Part shown: piece by piece, positions 1 to 7,066 of the stretch
How the letters are laid out: the number at the start of each line of letters is the position of its first letter
Position numbering within the stretch: position 1 is the stretch's first letter
NCBI GenBank assembly: GCA_027295435.1
Contig: JAPUKX010000072.1
Coordinates: 1 to 29,927 of the forward strand
Reading direction: 5' to 3'
DNA from: Planctomycetota bacterium
GTDB lineage: Bacteria; Planctomycetota; Phycisphaerae; Phycisphaerales; SM1A02
DNA: 29,927 nt
The notes under the pieces: generated by a model
The model's input: the letters and a program-made list of their open reading frames with translations, nothing else
What the model was told of the DNA's origin: nothing
Database searches by the model: none
Made by a program: the position numbers and the translations under genes

Positions 1-61
1 ACCCGCTGGCCAGGTCGCGCAGCTTGCTGGTGAACGTTGCGCCGTGTTCGGCTGTCGCCAT
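1..61 (-). CDS. Start of an unidentified protein, cut by window edge
   Basis: An ATG at 61 reading leftward opens a frame for 20 codons (MATAEHGATFTSKLRDLASG) that runs off the window. A purine-rich GAGAGG ribosome binding site lies about 7 bases upstream, which is the main reason to believe the start. The peptide is too short to assign to a family. It follows the integrase remnant, the tRNA half and the tail ORF on the same strand, so it may be cargo of the same element or the first resident gene beyond it. Confidence 0.35.
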   Translation of the reverse strand, partial: MATAEHGATFTSKLRDLASG

Positions 62-171
62 GGTACACCTCTCTTGTCGGGCCGGCCAGGCCCGCCGGCG
101 GAGGTGCAACAACGCCAGCAAGGCCCGCCCGCTCGCCCGGCCGTCGCCAGGCTCACCCGTTCCGTTCAATT

Positions 172-288
172 CTACTCGACGTGACGCCGCGACTTCACGC
201 GGCACAACTGTACGATCGCCGCCCGGATCGGGTCGTCCAGCTCCGGCCAAGCTTCGATTATCGCTCGAAGATCGGCGTCGGCGCGCAT
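172..288 (-). CDS. Small ORF with 'EAWPEL' tail downstream of integrase remnant
   Basis: The frame from an ATG at 288 gives 38 residues including DADLRAIIEAWPELDDPIRA. It looks like an amphipathic helical pair and its codons are GC-rich in third position. The same frame stays open upstream through the partial tRNA to about 504, but that part reads RRSGGIGRRAGLK, the familiar false translation of a tRNA-Leu gene. From memory, and unchecked, planctomycete integrase loci often carry a small downstream ORF with a D-x-x-L...AWP-x-L...I tail like this one. No function can be assigned. It may be a separate small protein or a displaced C-terminal piece of the integrase gene. Confidence 0.35.
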   Translation of the reverse strand: MRADADLRAIIEAWPELDDPIRAAIVQLCRVKSRRHVE

Positions 289-371
289 GTGGCGCGCATG
301 CGACTCAACGGGCGCGCCAGCGCAAGTCGTTTTGTGCTCGTCTGTTAGATGCTCTTTCGGGGTCGTTATTT

Positions 372-416
372 GCCGGATTTTGAGTCCGGCGCGTCTGCCA
401 ATTCCGCCACTCCGGC
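372..416 (-). tRNA. Partial tRNA-Leu(CAA), 5' half only
   Basis: Read leftward from 416, the sequence begins GCCGGAGTGGCGGAATTGGC and continues through the D-arm into an intact anticodon arm, stem CCGGA/TCCGG with loop CTCAAAA, giving anticodon CAA. After the anticodon stem the similarity stops. There is no long variable arm, no GTTCRAN T-loop and no 3' acceptor strand CTCCGGC in the next 100 bases. It is therefore a truncated tRNA-Leu, most likely an attachment-site remnant of the neighbouring recombinase, and not a working tRNA. The complete tRNA-Leu(GAG) at 22157-22242 has a near-identical D-arm, which supports the call. Confidence 0.8.
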
Positions 417-425
417 GCTTTGCAA

Positions 426-755
426 TCACAGTTTTAGCATCGCCACGGCCGATGTCAACGGCCACCTGCGGACATGCGCGGTCATGTTCGGCACCCTTAC
501 GCACAAGTGAGGCGCAAGGAATTTCAGCCGGGGTGCCGTCCGTGCCGGTCGCGTGCTGTTCGTCAGCATCGTCGGCAGCGTCTCGAGCGCTGACCGGTCC
601 TGGTCTCGCAGGGTGTTCGAGTAGAGGTCCATCGTCAGCGTGATCGTGCTGTGCCGTGCGAGGCTCTGCGCCGCCTTAGGGTGGACGCCGGCCCGTGACA
701 AGTTGCGGATGAAGGTGTGCCGCAACTCCTCGCGGAAATCTGCACACTTGCCCAT
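426..755 (-). pseudogene. Tyrosine recombinase (phage integrase family), C-terminal remnant
   Basis: The 109-residue frame begins at the box II region of tyrosine recombinases: LRHTFIRN, then LARHSTITLTMDLYS. The box II Arg (R12), the LxRHS His (H35) and the nucleophilic Tyr (Y45) are visible. The first catalytic His of the usual H-x-L-R motif is replaced by Glu (REELR, E9). The N-terminal arm-binding, core-binding and box I Arg regions, normally another 250-300 residues, are absent, and an in-frame TGA occurs a few codons upstream of 755. The remnant ends 10 bases before the tRNA-Leu half. It would have catalysed site-specific integration or excision; now it is almost certainly inactive. The rest of the frame after the Tyr is low in recognisable features. 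Confidence 0.75.
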
Positions 756-901
756 TGCAACGGTGAATGTGTGAGGTACACTGGTAGCGCCGTAGGTGCT
801 TCAAACTCGCACGATCGAGGCAGTTGTCGGGGCCACGGATTCGGCCAGCAAGCACCTCAGCACCACCGTGCGGCCTCTTTGGTGAGGCGGAGGACCAGGA
901 T

Positions 902-910
902 TGCTATAAA
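902..910 (+). promoter_or_regulatory. Candidate extended -10 promoter
   Basis: TGC-TATAAA matches an extended -10 element (TGnTATAAT). It lies about 47 bases before the ATG at 957, which would leave a leader of about 40 bases. No good -35 hexamer is seen 16-18 bases upstream, as is common for extended -10 promoters. It lies beyond the truncated end of the integrase remnant. Confidence 0.4.
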
Positions 911-956
911 TGTCGACTGTTCAAGAATCGAGCGTTACCCGAACGGTCAGTACAAA

Positions 957-2159
957 ATGGCATGCGTGAATCATTCTCCAAGGACAATCGCCGTTGCACC
1001 GGCGGCAGTCCTGATCTCCATCTGTATCAGCCATTCCGGCGTTGGACAGACGCTGAGTGTCAACTTCCGCGGCACAATGCCGCTGGGCACCACCGCGACG
1101 GACCAGTACGGGCAGAAGTTCACCGTCACCGGACTCAGCGGGCTGACGTGGGTACAAGACACGCTCTTCGTCGCCGTCATGGATAACTCCGACAAACTGG
1201 TCTTGCTCGATGTCCAGTTGGACGTGGAGGGTACGATCAGCTTCGCCGCGATCATCGGTGGTCTCACCCTCGCCGAGTCGCGCGACTTCGAGGGCATCGC
1301 ATACACCACAGTCGACCGTGACAGCGTGTTTCTTTCTGAGGAGGACACACCCGCCATTCAGGAATACAGCCACTCGGACGGCACTTTGCTCCAAACGCTC
1401 GACACACCCTCGGTGTTCTTCAACCTGCGTCCGAATTTCGGCTTCGAATCGCTTTCGCGACATCCTGCGGGCACGGAGTTGTGGACCGCGAACGAAGAAG
1501 CGCTCACGGTCGATGGGGAGCTTTCAACGCCGGTAGACGGGACGGTTGTCCGTCTATTGCGCTATACGCGCAGCGGTGAAACCGGTATTCCTGCCGAGCA
1601 GTTTGCCCACATCACGGAACCGATGCACGGCGGAAAGATTTCCGGCGGTCGTAGCGGCCTCGTCGATCTCGCCGTGTTACCGAATAGCAAGATACTTGCC
1701 CTGGAACGCTCATTTGCGTTCAGCATCCCGGATTTCTTCGAAAGCCGGCTCTATGAATTGGATTTCAGCGATGCGACCAACGTTAGCGGCTTCGTCGACG
1801 GCCTGATCGGAGAGACCTTCACGCCCGTCGCGAAGCACCTCCTTTGGTCAGGCAGCGTTGGCAATCTCGAAGGACTCGCATTGGGTCCATCACTGACTGG
1901 CGGCAACCAATCGCTGCTCGGTATTGTCGACGACGGCGACCCGCTGAGCACGAACCAACTCGTCGCTTTCGAGCTGCTGCTCTCCTGCGACCTCGACGGC
2001 GACGGATCGGTTGGCATCCTTGATCTGCTTCTTCTCCTGAGCAACTGGGGACCGTGCCCGGATCCGCCCGCTCCTTGCACGGCCGACCTGAACGGTGACA
2101 GCACCGTCGGCATCCTCGACCTGCTGGCGCTGCTGGCCAACTGGGGGCCGTGTCCGTGA
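957..2159 (+). CDS. Secreted phytase-like esterase domain protein with C-terminal dockerin-like pair
   Basis: About 400 residues. The frame is open from further upstream, but the ATG at 957 is preferred because it starts a signal peptide (basic start, then a hydrophobic run AVAPAAVLISICIS, likely cleavage near GVG|Q at 31). Residues about 50-335 resemble the 'esterase-like activity of phytase' propeller family: a SGLTWVQDTLFVAVMDN opening, RDFEGIAY, then FGFESLSRHP, WTANEEAL, LPNSKILALERSF and GNLEGLALG. The last 60 residues hold two Ca-loop segments, DLDGDGSVGILDLL and DLNGDSTVGILDLL, each ending NWG and joined by a Pro/Cys linker. The propeller family is linked to phosphate-ester hydrolysis, but no catalytic residues can be named here. 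The protein is probably exported, with the C-terminal pair acting as a binding or anchoring module. The ribosome binding site is weak. Confidence 0.8.
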   Translation: MACVNHSPRTIAVAPAAVLISICISHSGVGQTLSVNFRGTMPLGTTATDQYGQKFTVTGLSGLTWVQDTLFVAVMDNSDKLVLLDVQLDVEGTISFAAIIGGLTLAESRDFEGIAYTTVDRDSVFLSEEDTPAIQEYSHSDGTLLQTLDTPSVFFNLRPNFGFESLSRHPAGTELWTANEEALTVDGELSTPVDGTVVRLLRYTRSGETGIPAEQFAHITEPMHGGKISGGRSGLVDLAVLPNSKILALERSFAFSIPDFFESRLYELDFSDATNVSGFVDGLIGETFTPVAKHLLWSGSVGNLEGLALGPSLTGGNQSLLGIVDDGDPLSTNQLVAFELLLSCDLDGDGSVGILDLLLLLSNWGPCPDPPAPCTADLNGDSTVGILDLLALLANWGPCP

Positions 2160-2317
2160 CCTGATCGCGATTCCAACTACAGCCCCGAACGTCTGTGACT
2201 GGAAGCAAGGTTTCAGACGATCCTTGAGGTTCAGTTCGAGATCGACTCGGCTCGCACAAAACACCTGTTCCAGCACAGCTCTCCGTAACGGATTCCGTTC
2301 AAGAAGGGACAGAACAA

Positions 2318-3019
2318 ATGAAAAGGCTCGCACCAATGTTGACGGTCACAATCGCCGGGCTTGCGCTCGCGGCGATTCCCACGACCACTCTGGCGGACCA
2401 CATTGCCGGGCATGACAATTGCGATCCGACCTTTCCGGTGCCGATTCCAGGTGAGGAGCACTTTACTGGCGGCGTCCTGTTTGTCACAGCGATCGGCCCC
2501 CTCGAGGACGACATCATCACGAACACATCCTTTGATATCACCTATGTGTCGGACGGTGCCACACCGGCGGATGAGATCCAGTTGCACGGCACCGTTCAGG
2601 TGGACAAGGGCTTCGCCGAGTTCATCGTCACCGGGGAGGATCTCGGTTTCGGCAGTGGACCCGGAACGTTCAAGGGCACGTTCTCCACCGATGCCCTCAA
2701 CGGGGTTGTGTGGCCGAGCCCCCTGTTCCCCCCTCATTCGACCGTTGATTTGCAGATTGATGCCGTCAACGGCGGCATCGGAGGATATGCCTACTTCGTC
2801 GATTCGTTCATCAACTTTGATGTCATTCCGGCGCCGCCTTGCGCACCCCCGTGCCCGGCCGACCTCGATGGCGATGGCATCGTCGGGATTCTCGACCTGC
2901 TTGCGCTGCTTGCCGCTTGGGCCACCGACCCCGGTGGACCGCCCGACTTCGACGGCGACGGCACCGTTGGCATCCTCGACCTGCTCACGCTGCTAGCCAA
3001 CTGGGGATCGTGCCCGTAA
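2318..3019 (+). CDS. Secreted protein of unknown fold with C-terminal dockerin-like pair
   Basis: 233 residues. The ATG at 2318 has an AAGAAGGGA ribosome binding site 8-14 bases upstream. Residues 1-26 form a signal peptide (MKR, hydrophobic LTVTIAGLALAAIP, cleavage near TLA|D). The middle (about 27-175) is a beta-rich domain I do not recognise. The end carries DLDGDGIVGILDLL and DFDGDGTVGILDLL segments followed by AAW and NWG, the same Ca-loop pair as in the neighbouring secreted genes. It lies 158 bases after the phytase-like gene on the same strand, so the two may be co-transcribed. Its job is unknown; the shared C-terminus suggests the same destination or partner as its neighbours. Confidence 0.8.
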   Translation: MKRLAPMLTVTIAGLALAAIPTTTLADHIAGHDNCDPTFPVPIPGEEHFTGGVLFVTAIGPLEDDIITNTSFDITYVSDGATPADEIQLHGTVQVDKGFAEFIVTGEDLGFGSGPGTFKGTFSTDALNGVVWPSPLFPPHSTVDLQIDAVNGGIGGYAYFVDSFINFDVIPAPPCAPPCPADLDGDGIVGILDLLALLAAWATDPGGPPDFDGDGTVGILDLLTLLANWGSCP

Positions 3020-3095
3020 CGATGCTTGGACGGAATAGGACGGAATAGCGGACGAAAGGACGGGAGTCTCTTATTCTTGTCCGGTTCGACCTGAG

Positions 3096-3140
3096 TCCTG
3101 CTCTGCCGACCTCAACTGCGACGGGGAGGTCAGCGCGTAG
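3096..3140 (+). pseudogene. Orphan dockerin half-module
   Basis: In the otherwise gene-free gap 3020-3401, one frame reads SCSADLNCDGEVSA followed by TAG. This matches the linker Cys plus the first Ca-loop of the dockerin-like segments in the flanking genes (compare PCSADLDGDG near 5055). It has no start, no signal peptide and no second half, so it is read as the debris of a lost or recombined dockerin-bearing gene. Confidence 0.5.
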
Positions 3141-3254
3141 CCAGGTGTCGCGATGATGGCAGCAGGCGGCGGACACCGCCGAGAAATCCGGCCGGGTCAA
3201 TCTGGGCAAGGCTGCGCCGGCGCCTTCATCGGTAAGTTGTTTTCCATTTTCTAC

Positions 3255-3284
3255 TTGCGATACGTTGCAACCGCGTGTTATTCT
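3255..3284 (+). promoter_or_regulatory. Candidate sigma70-type promoter for the VCBS-repeat gene
   Basis: TTGCGA at 3255-3260 and TATTCT at 3279-3284 are 18 bases apart, and the -10 is preceded by TGT, making an extended -10. The start codon of the downstream gene is at 3402, leaving a leader of about 110 bases. The local AT-rich stretch stands out from the GC-rich surroundings. The rest of the 3020-3401 gap shows only the orphan dockerin fragment. Confidence 0.45.
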
Positions 3285-3401
3285 AAGACATATAGTACCT
3301 GCAGACGGCAGGCCGTGGTTGGAGCCGCCGGTCACTACACGCCAACGATGGACGTGCTCTTGCTTTACCGCCATTACTTCACTCAGGTAGGAAGAAGAAA
3401 G

Positions 3402-5126
3402 ATGTTTCGTCGCCACTCCTCTATATCATCCCGCTTGGTCCTTACTGGGGCGATGACATCGCTTCTGTCTGCGGGCACCCACGCTCAGCAGTTCATCGAG
3501 GAGTCGGCCAGCCGGTTCCCCTCGCCGAACCCCACCGACTACACCAACCAGCTTACGATCGGTGATATAGACGCCGACGGCGATCTGGACCTCATCTTCG
3601 CCAACGGCGCCGGCTTCTCATCGCCGGGCGCCGCCCAACCTCAGCGCGTCTACATCAACAATGGGTCCGGCGTGTTCACCGATGAGTCGGCGGCGCGGCT
3701 CGGCTTTTCCGGCTGGTGTCGCGGCGTCGAGCTGGGCGACATCGACGACGACGGCGATCTGGACCTGATCTTCGCCCAGGATTTCAACAAGCTGCCCCAC
3801 CTTTTCGCCAACGACGGCAACGGCTTCTTCACCGACGTCACCGCTGCGCAACTACCCAATATCACCCTCAGCAGCTCCCGCGCCCAGTTCGGCGATGTTG
3901 ACAACGACGGCGATCTTGACATCTACATCACCAGCGGGTCCACGAATCGCTTCGGCTGCGGCCAGTACCGCTTGTACCTCAACGACGGCAGCGGCTTCTT
4001 CACCGACGTGACGGCTACCCACCTTCCGATCGGGGCCGTCTGCAGCAACATGGACTGCATCTTCGGTGATATCGACGGCGACTTCGACCTTGATGTCAAG
4101 ACCGCCAGCACCGGCAGCAACAGCAGCCGCCTTTACCGAAACGACGGGACCGGCGTGTTTTCCCTCGTTACCACTATTCCGGGCGATAGCTCCTGCTATT
4201 CCTATGACTTCGGCGACATGGATGGAGACGGCGATCTGGATCTCATCGGCATCAATGCGGGCACCGGCTCCACCGAACTCCTGCTGCGCAACGACGGCAC
4301 CGGAAGCTTCACCAACGTCAGCGGGCAAATCTCGCCCAACACCAGCCTGGACGACAACGACAGCAAGTTCTTCGACTACGACAATGATGGAGATCTGGAT
4401 CTCATCATCGCCCGACTCGGCTCCGGCGGCGAACGAATCTACAACAACGATGGCCATGGCAATTTCACCCAGGTCGCCGGCGTGATCCAGATCATCAGCG
4501 ACTCTTCCCTCGACCTCATGGTCGCTGATCTCACCAACGATGGAAGGCTGGACATTGTGACCGCGCAAGGCGAATCCGGGAACTTCCAGAACCGTATCTA
4601 CATCAACAACGGGCCCGCGGACACCATCCCCCCAGCAATCCAGCGCACCGAGCAGGCGCCCGACACCGCCGACACCAAAGGGCCCTACGTCATTCGCACA
4701 GTGATCTACGACAGTGTCACGTCCGATCGCGGGCCGTTCCTCGATGACGTCACGCTCAACTACGTGATTGCGATCCCAGCCGGCCTGGGCGGCGTGCAGC
4801 AGGTGCCGATGAAGTGGGCCGGCAACTCGCTGTGGCGCGGTGAAATCCCCGGCCAGCCGTCCGGCAGCCTCGTTGAGTATTATGTCACCGCGACCGACTT
4901 CGCCGGCAACTCCAAGACCGGCCCCATCCTGACGTTCACCGTCACCTGTAGTGGCACCGTCGGCGACATCGATTGCAACGGCATCGTTAACATCTTCGAT
5001 CTGTTGGCGCTGATTGCCGCATGGGGTCCGTGTCCGCCTCCGCCGGCGCCCTGCTCCGCCGATCTCGACGGTGACGGCTCCGTCGGGATCCTCGACCTGC
5101 TCACACTCCTGGCGAACTGGGGATGA
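3402..5126 (+). CDS. Secreted VCBS/FG-GAP repeat protein with C-terminal dockerin-like pair
   Basis: 574 residues. The ATG at 3402 follows an AGGAAGAAGAAAG ribosome binding site and starts a signal peptide (MFRRHSS, hydrophobic LVLTGAMTSLLSAG, cleavage near THA|Q). Residues about 50-395 contain seven propeller repeats with Ca-binding D-x-D-x-D-G-D-x-D loops: GDIDADGDLDLI, GDIDDDGDLDLI, GDVDNDGDLDIY, GDIDGDFDLD, GDMDGDGDLDLI, FDYDNDGDLDLI and ADLTNDGRLDIV. Residues about 405-515 look like an immunoglobulin-type beta domain (EYYVTATDFAGN). The end has GDIDCNGIVNIFDLL and ADLDGDGSVGILDLL with a Pro-rich linker. Such propellers usually bind ligands or surfaces outside the cell; no enzyme motif is visible. 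The first dockerin segment is divergent (CNG, NIF) and probably a weaker Ca site. Confidence 0.88.
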   Translation: MFRRHSSISSRLVLTGAMTSLLSAGTHAQQFIEESASRFPSPNPTDYTNQLTIGDIDADGDLDLIFANGAGFSSPGAAQPQRVYINNGSGVFTDESAARLGFSGWCRGVELGDIDDDGDLDLIFAQDFNKLPHLFANDGNGFFTDVTAAQLPNITLSSSRAQFGDVDNDGDLDIYITSGSTNRFGCGQYRLYLNDGSGFFTDVTATHLPIGAVCSNMDCIFGDIDGDFDLDVKTASTGSNSSRLYRNDGTGVFSLVTTIPGDSSCYSYDFGDMDGDGDLDLIGINAGTGSTELLLRNDGTGSFTNVSGQISPNTSLDDNDSKFFDYDNDGDLDLIIARLGSGGERIYNNDGHGNFTQVAGVIQIISDSSLDLMVADLTNDGRLDIVTAQGESGNFQNRIYINNGPADTIPPAIQRTEQAPDTADTKGPYVIRTVIYDSVTSDRGPFLDDVTLNYVIAIPAGLGGVQQVPMKWAGNSLWRGEIPGQPSGSLVEYYVTATDFAGNSKTGPILTFTVTCSGTVGDIDCNGIVNIFDLLALIAAWGPCPPPPAPCSADLDGDGSVGILDLLTLLANWG

Positions 5127-5180
5127 AGAAAGGGCTTGAAGGCTTGCAGGCTTGGAGGCTTGAGGGGTAGTGGTCACGCG

Positions 5181-5198
5181 CGCGGCCTGGAGGCCGCG
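5181..5198. terminator. GC hairpin downstream of the VCBS gene
   Basis: CGCGGCC and GGCCGCG form a perfect 7-bp stem around the loop TGGA, 55 bases after the stop of the VCBS gene. No T-tract follows on either strand, so it is either a weak terminator or a mobile palindromic repeat. Upstream, 5130-5165 is a run of imperfect GGCTTGNAGG copies. Confidence 0.35.
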
Positions 5199-5275
5199 GC
5201 TAAACAGACGGTCGGCCGGGCGCCGTGCCATACACGGTCGGGCATCGCGAATGGATTCGATTCGTACAAGTCAGT

Positions 5276-5800
5276 TCAGGCGAGCACGTCGAGCAACGTG
5301 CCGAGGTTCGTGACGTGGAAGTAGTTCACGACGCGGACGATCTCGGCCGGATCGGGCGGGGTTACATCTCGAAACTCGGTGGGCTTGCCGAGCGGGTCGG
5401 GGGCATAGGGTTTGCGATCGCTCGGCGGAGACGCCTGCGGGTCGGGCGGCACATCGCGTGCAAGGCGATGCAGCGATGGCTGGAACATGTCAGTCTGGAC
5501 CGGCTGAACCAAGCCGCGCCGAAGACGGTCAATCTCCCGGCGGGCGGCGTTGAGCACGATCCGGCATTGCCCGGCGTCGCACTCACGAGAGGCCGGGGCG
5601 GTTTCGCTCGCCTGGCGGTTCCGCAGCGCCGTAGCCAGGCTCTCGGCATGAGCCCGAATGAGCCGCTCGACCGGATCGAACACGTTGAACCTATTCTCCA
5701 CGTGCACACAATGGGAGCAGCACGGCGCGCACCAATTGCAGCTGCGGGTCCCGGCCGGGCGTAGCCGCCTATAACAACTCGGCTCCCGCGATTCGCTCAC
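5276..5800 (-). CDS. Cys-rich conserved-looking protein of unknown function
   Basis: About 174 residues from a GTG at 5800; the frame stays open to 5884, so the start is uncertain. Third-position GC is strong in this frame, which favours it over the opposite-strand frame at 5225-5764. Near the N-terminus there is a compact Cys/His cluster, CNWCAPCCSHC, followed by HVENRFNVFDPVERLIRAH. This could be a small zinc or Fe-S site leading into a helix. A helical middle (RIVLNAARREIDRLRRG) and a Pro-rich stretch follow, and the end reads EIVRVVNYFHVTNLGTLLDVL. There is no signal peptide or membrane segment. It is divergent from queA, whose start lies about 90 bases away. I do not recognise the family. 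Confidence 0.6.
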   Translation of the reverse strand: MSESREPSCYRRLRPAGTRSCNWCAPCCSHCVHVENRFNVFDPVERLIRAHAESLATALRNRQASETAPASRECDAGQCRIVLNAARREIDRLRRGLVQPVQTDMFQPSLHRLARDVPPDPQASPPSDRKPYAPDPLGKPTEFRDVTPPDPAEIVRVVNYFHVTNLGTLLDVLA

Positions 5801-5891
5801 GGCACGCCTGGCGAAGTATGAACCGCGCGGGATAATCTGGTTGTGCCGGATGTCGCCCCGGCTCCACGGCCCAGCACCCGTCAACGTGCAG

Positions 5892-6992
5892 ATGTCGAAA
5901 CACGTGTTGCGAACCGATGAGCTTGATTACCAGCTTCCACAGGAGCTGATCGCCACCCGCCCGGTTAAGCCGCGCGACTCTGCCCGGATGCTGGTGATGA
6001 GCCGCTACGACAACACGATCGAGCATCGCCACGTGCGCGATCTGCCGCGCTACCTCCGGTCAGACGACGCGATGGTCTTCAACACCACCGCGGTCATGCG
6101 CGCCGGGCTGCTTGGCCGGCGAGTCGGCACCGGCGGCCGCGTCGAAGGACTGTTTCTCGACGAGCCCGAGCCGGGCCGTTGGCTGGTGATGCTCCGAAGC
6201 AACGGCCGACTGCGGCGGGGCCAGCAGATCGAACTGCTCGACCCACAAGGCCGCCCGCAAGGACATCGCCTCGAACTACTCGACCGCCAGGCATCGGGCT
6301 GGGTGGCGCGAGTGCTTGGGCCGGGATCAGCGGCTTCGGTCCTCGATCGGGTTGGACATACGCCGCTGCCGCCGTACATTCGCCGGGTACGGGGCGATCA
6401 GCTCGTCGCCGATGCGCTCGATCGGCAGTGGTACCAGACGGTCTATGCAGATGCTCAGCAGCGCGGATCGGTGGCGGCGCCCACCGCAGGGCTGCACTTC
6501 ACGCCTGATCTTCTAGCCAGGCTCGAGAAGTCCGGCGTGCGGCGGATCGACGTGATGCTGCACATCGGCCTGGGAACGTTTCAGCCGATCACCTCGGGCA
6601 GGATCGACCAGCATGTGATGCACGCAGAGCATTACGCGGTCTCGCCCGAAGCGATCGCAGCTCTGCGCGAGCTGCGCAAGGGTCGGCGGGGGCGCATCTT
6701 CGCCATCGGCAGCACCGTGGTCCGCACGCTTGAGTCGCTGCCCGAGCCATTGCCTCAAACGGCTGCGTCGGATGGCCCATTCAGCGGGCAAACGGACCTT
6801 CTGATTGCTCCGCCCTATCAGTTCAAACATGTTGATGGGATGCTGACCAACTTCCACCTTCCTCGCTCCACGCTTCTGGCCCTGGTAGCGGCGATGATCG
6901 GGCTGGATCGCCTCAAGGCCGTCTATCACGAGGCGATCGAGCAGCGCTACCGGTTCTACAGCTACGGCGACGCTATGCTCATTCTTCCATAG
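5892..6992 (+). CDS. queA: S-adenosylmethionine:tRNA ribosyltransferase-isomerase QueA
   Basis: QueA transfers and isomerises the ribosyl part of SAM onto preQ1 already inserted at position 34 of GUN-anticodon tRNAs, giving epoxyqueuosine. The 366 residues fit the family's usual 340-370. Signature stretches are present: RTDELDYQLPQELIATRP at the start, PRDSARMLV, GSVAAPTAGLHFTPDLL in the middle, HIGLGTFQPI, STVVRTLESLP, and the C-terminal TDLLIAPPYQFKHVDGMLTNF with LPRSTLLALVAAM. The ATG at 5892 is chosen because the conserved N-terminus begins just after it; the frame is open from 5841. It is the first gene of a run into murE, murF and mraY, 74 bases before murE. The other queuosine genes of this window (queE, queD) lie 16 kb away. 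Confidence 0.96.
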   Translation: MSKHVLRTDELDYQLPQELIATRPVKPRDSARMLVMSRYDNTIEHRHVRDLPRYLRSDDAMVFNTTAVMRAGLLGRRVGTGGRVEGLFLDEPEPGRWLVMLRSNGRLRRGQQIELLDPQGRPQGHRLELLDRQASGWVARVLGPGSAASVLDRVGHTPLPPYIRRVRGDQLVADALDRQWYQTVYADAQQRGSVAAPTAGLHFTPDLLARLEKSGVRRIDVMLHIGLGTFQPITSGRIDQHVMHAEHYAVSPEAIAALRELRKGRRGRIFAIGSTVVRTLESLPEPLPQTAASDGPFSGQTDLLIAPPYQFKHVDGMLTNFHLPRSTLLALVAAMIGLDRLKAVYHEAIEQRYRFYSYGDAMLILP

Positions 6993-7066
6993 CCGTCCGA
7001 TTTCTACGGCCGGGCGGCGGCCAATCCCGATATCCTTTGTGCTGGGGTCGTTCGTTGCCAAATGGC

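Noticed and set aside
289..504. Peptide RRSGGIGRRAGLK upstream of the EAWPEL tail
   Set aside because: This is the familiar false translation of a tRNA-Leu gene, here the partial tRNA at 372-416.
1989..5126. CRISPR-like repeats
   Set aside because: The recurring DNA is the dockerin and VCBS coding repeats inside genes, with irregular spacing and codon-level variation; no array with spacers was seen.
3852..5231. 459-residue open frame on the minus strand
   Set aside because: It is antisense to the VCBS-repeat gene; the GAC-rich repeats give long stop-free shadows. No start signal and no domain.
5225..5764. 179-residue open frame on the plus strand
   Set aside because: Opposite to the Cys-rich frame; the minus frame has better third-position GC and a more protein-like sequence.
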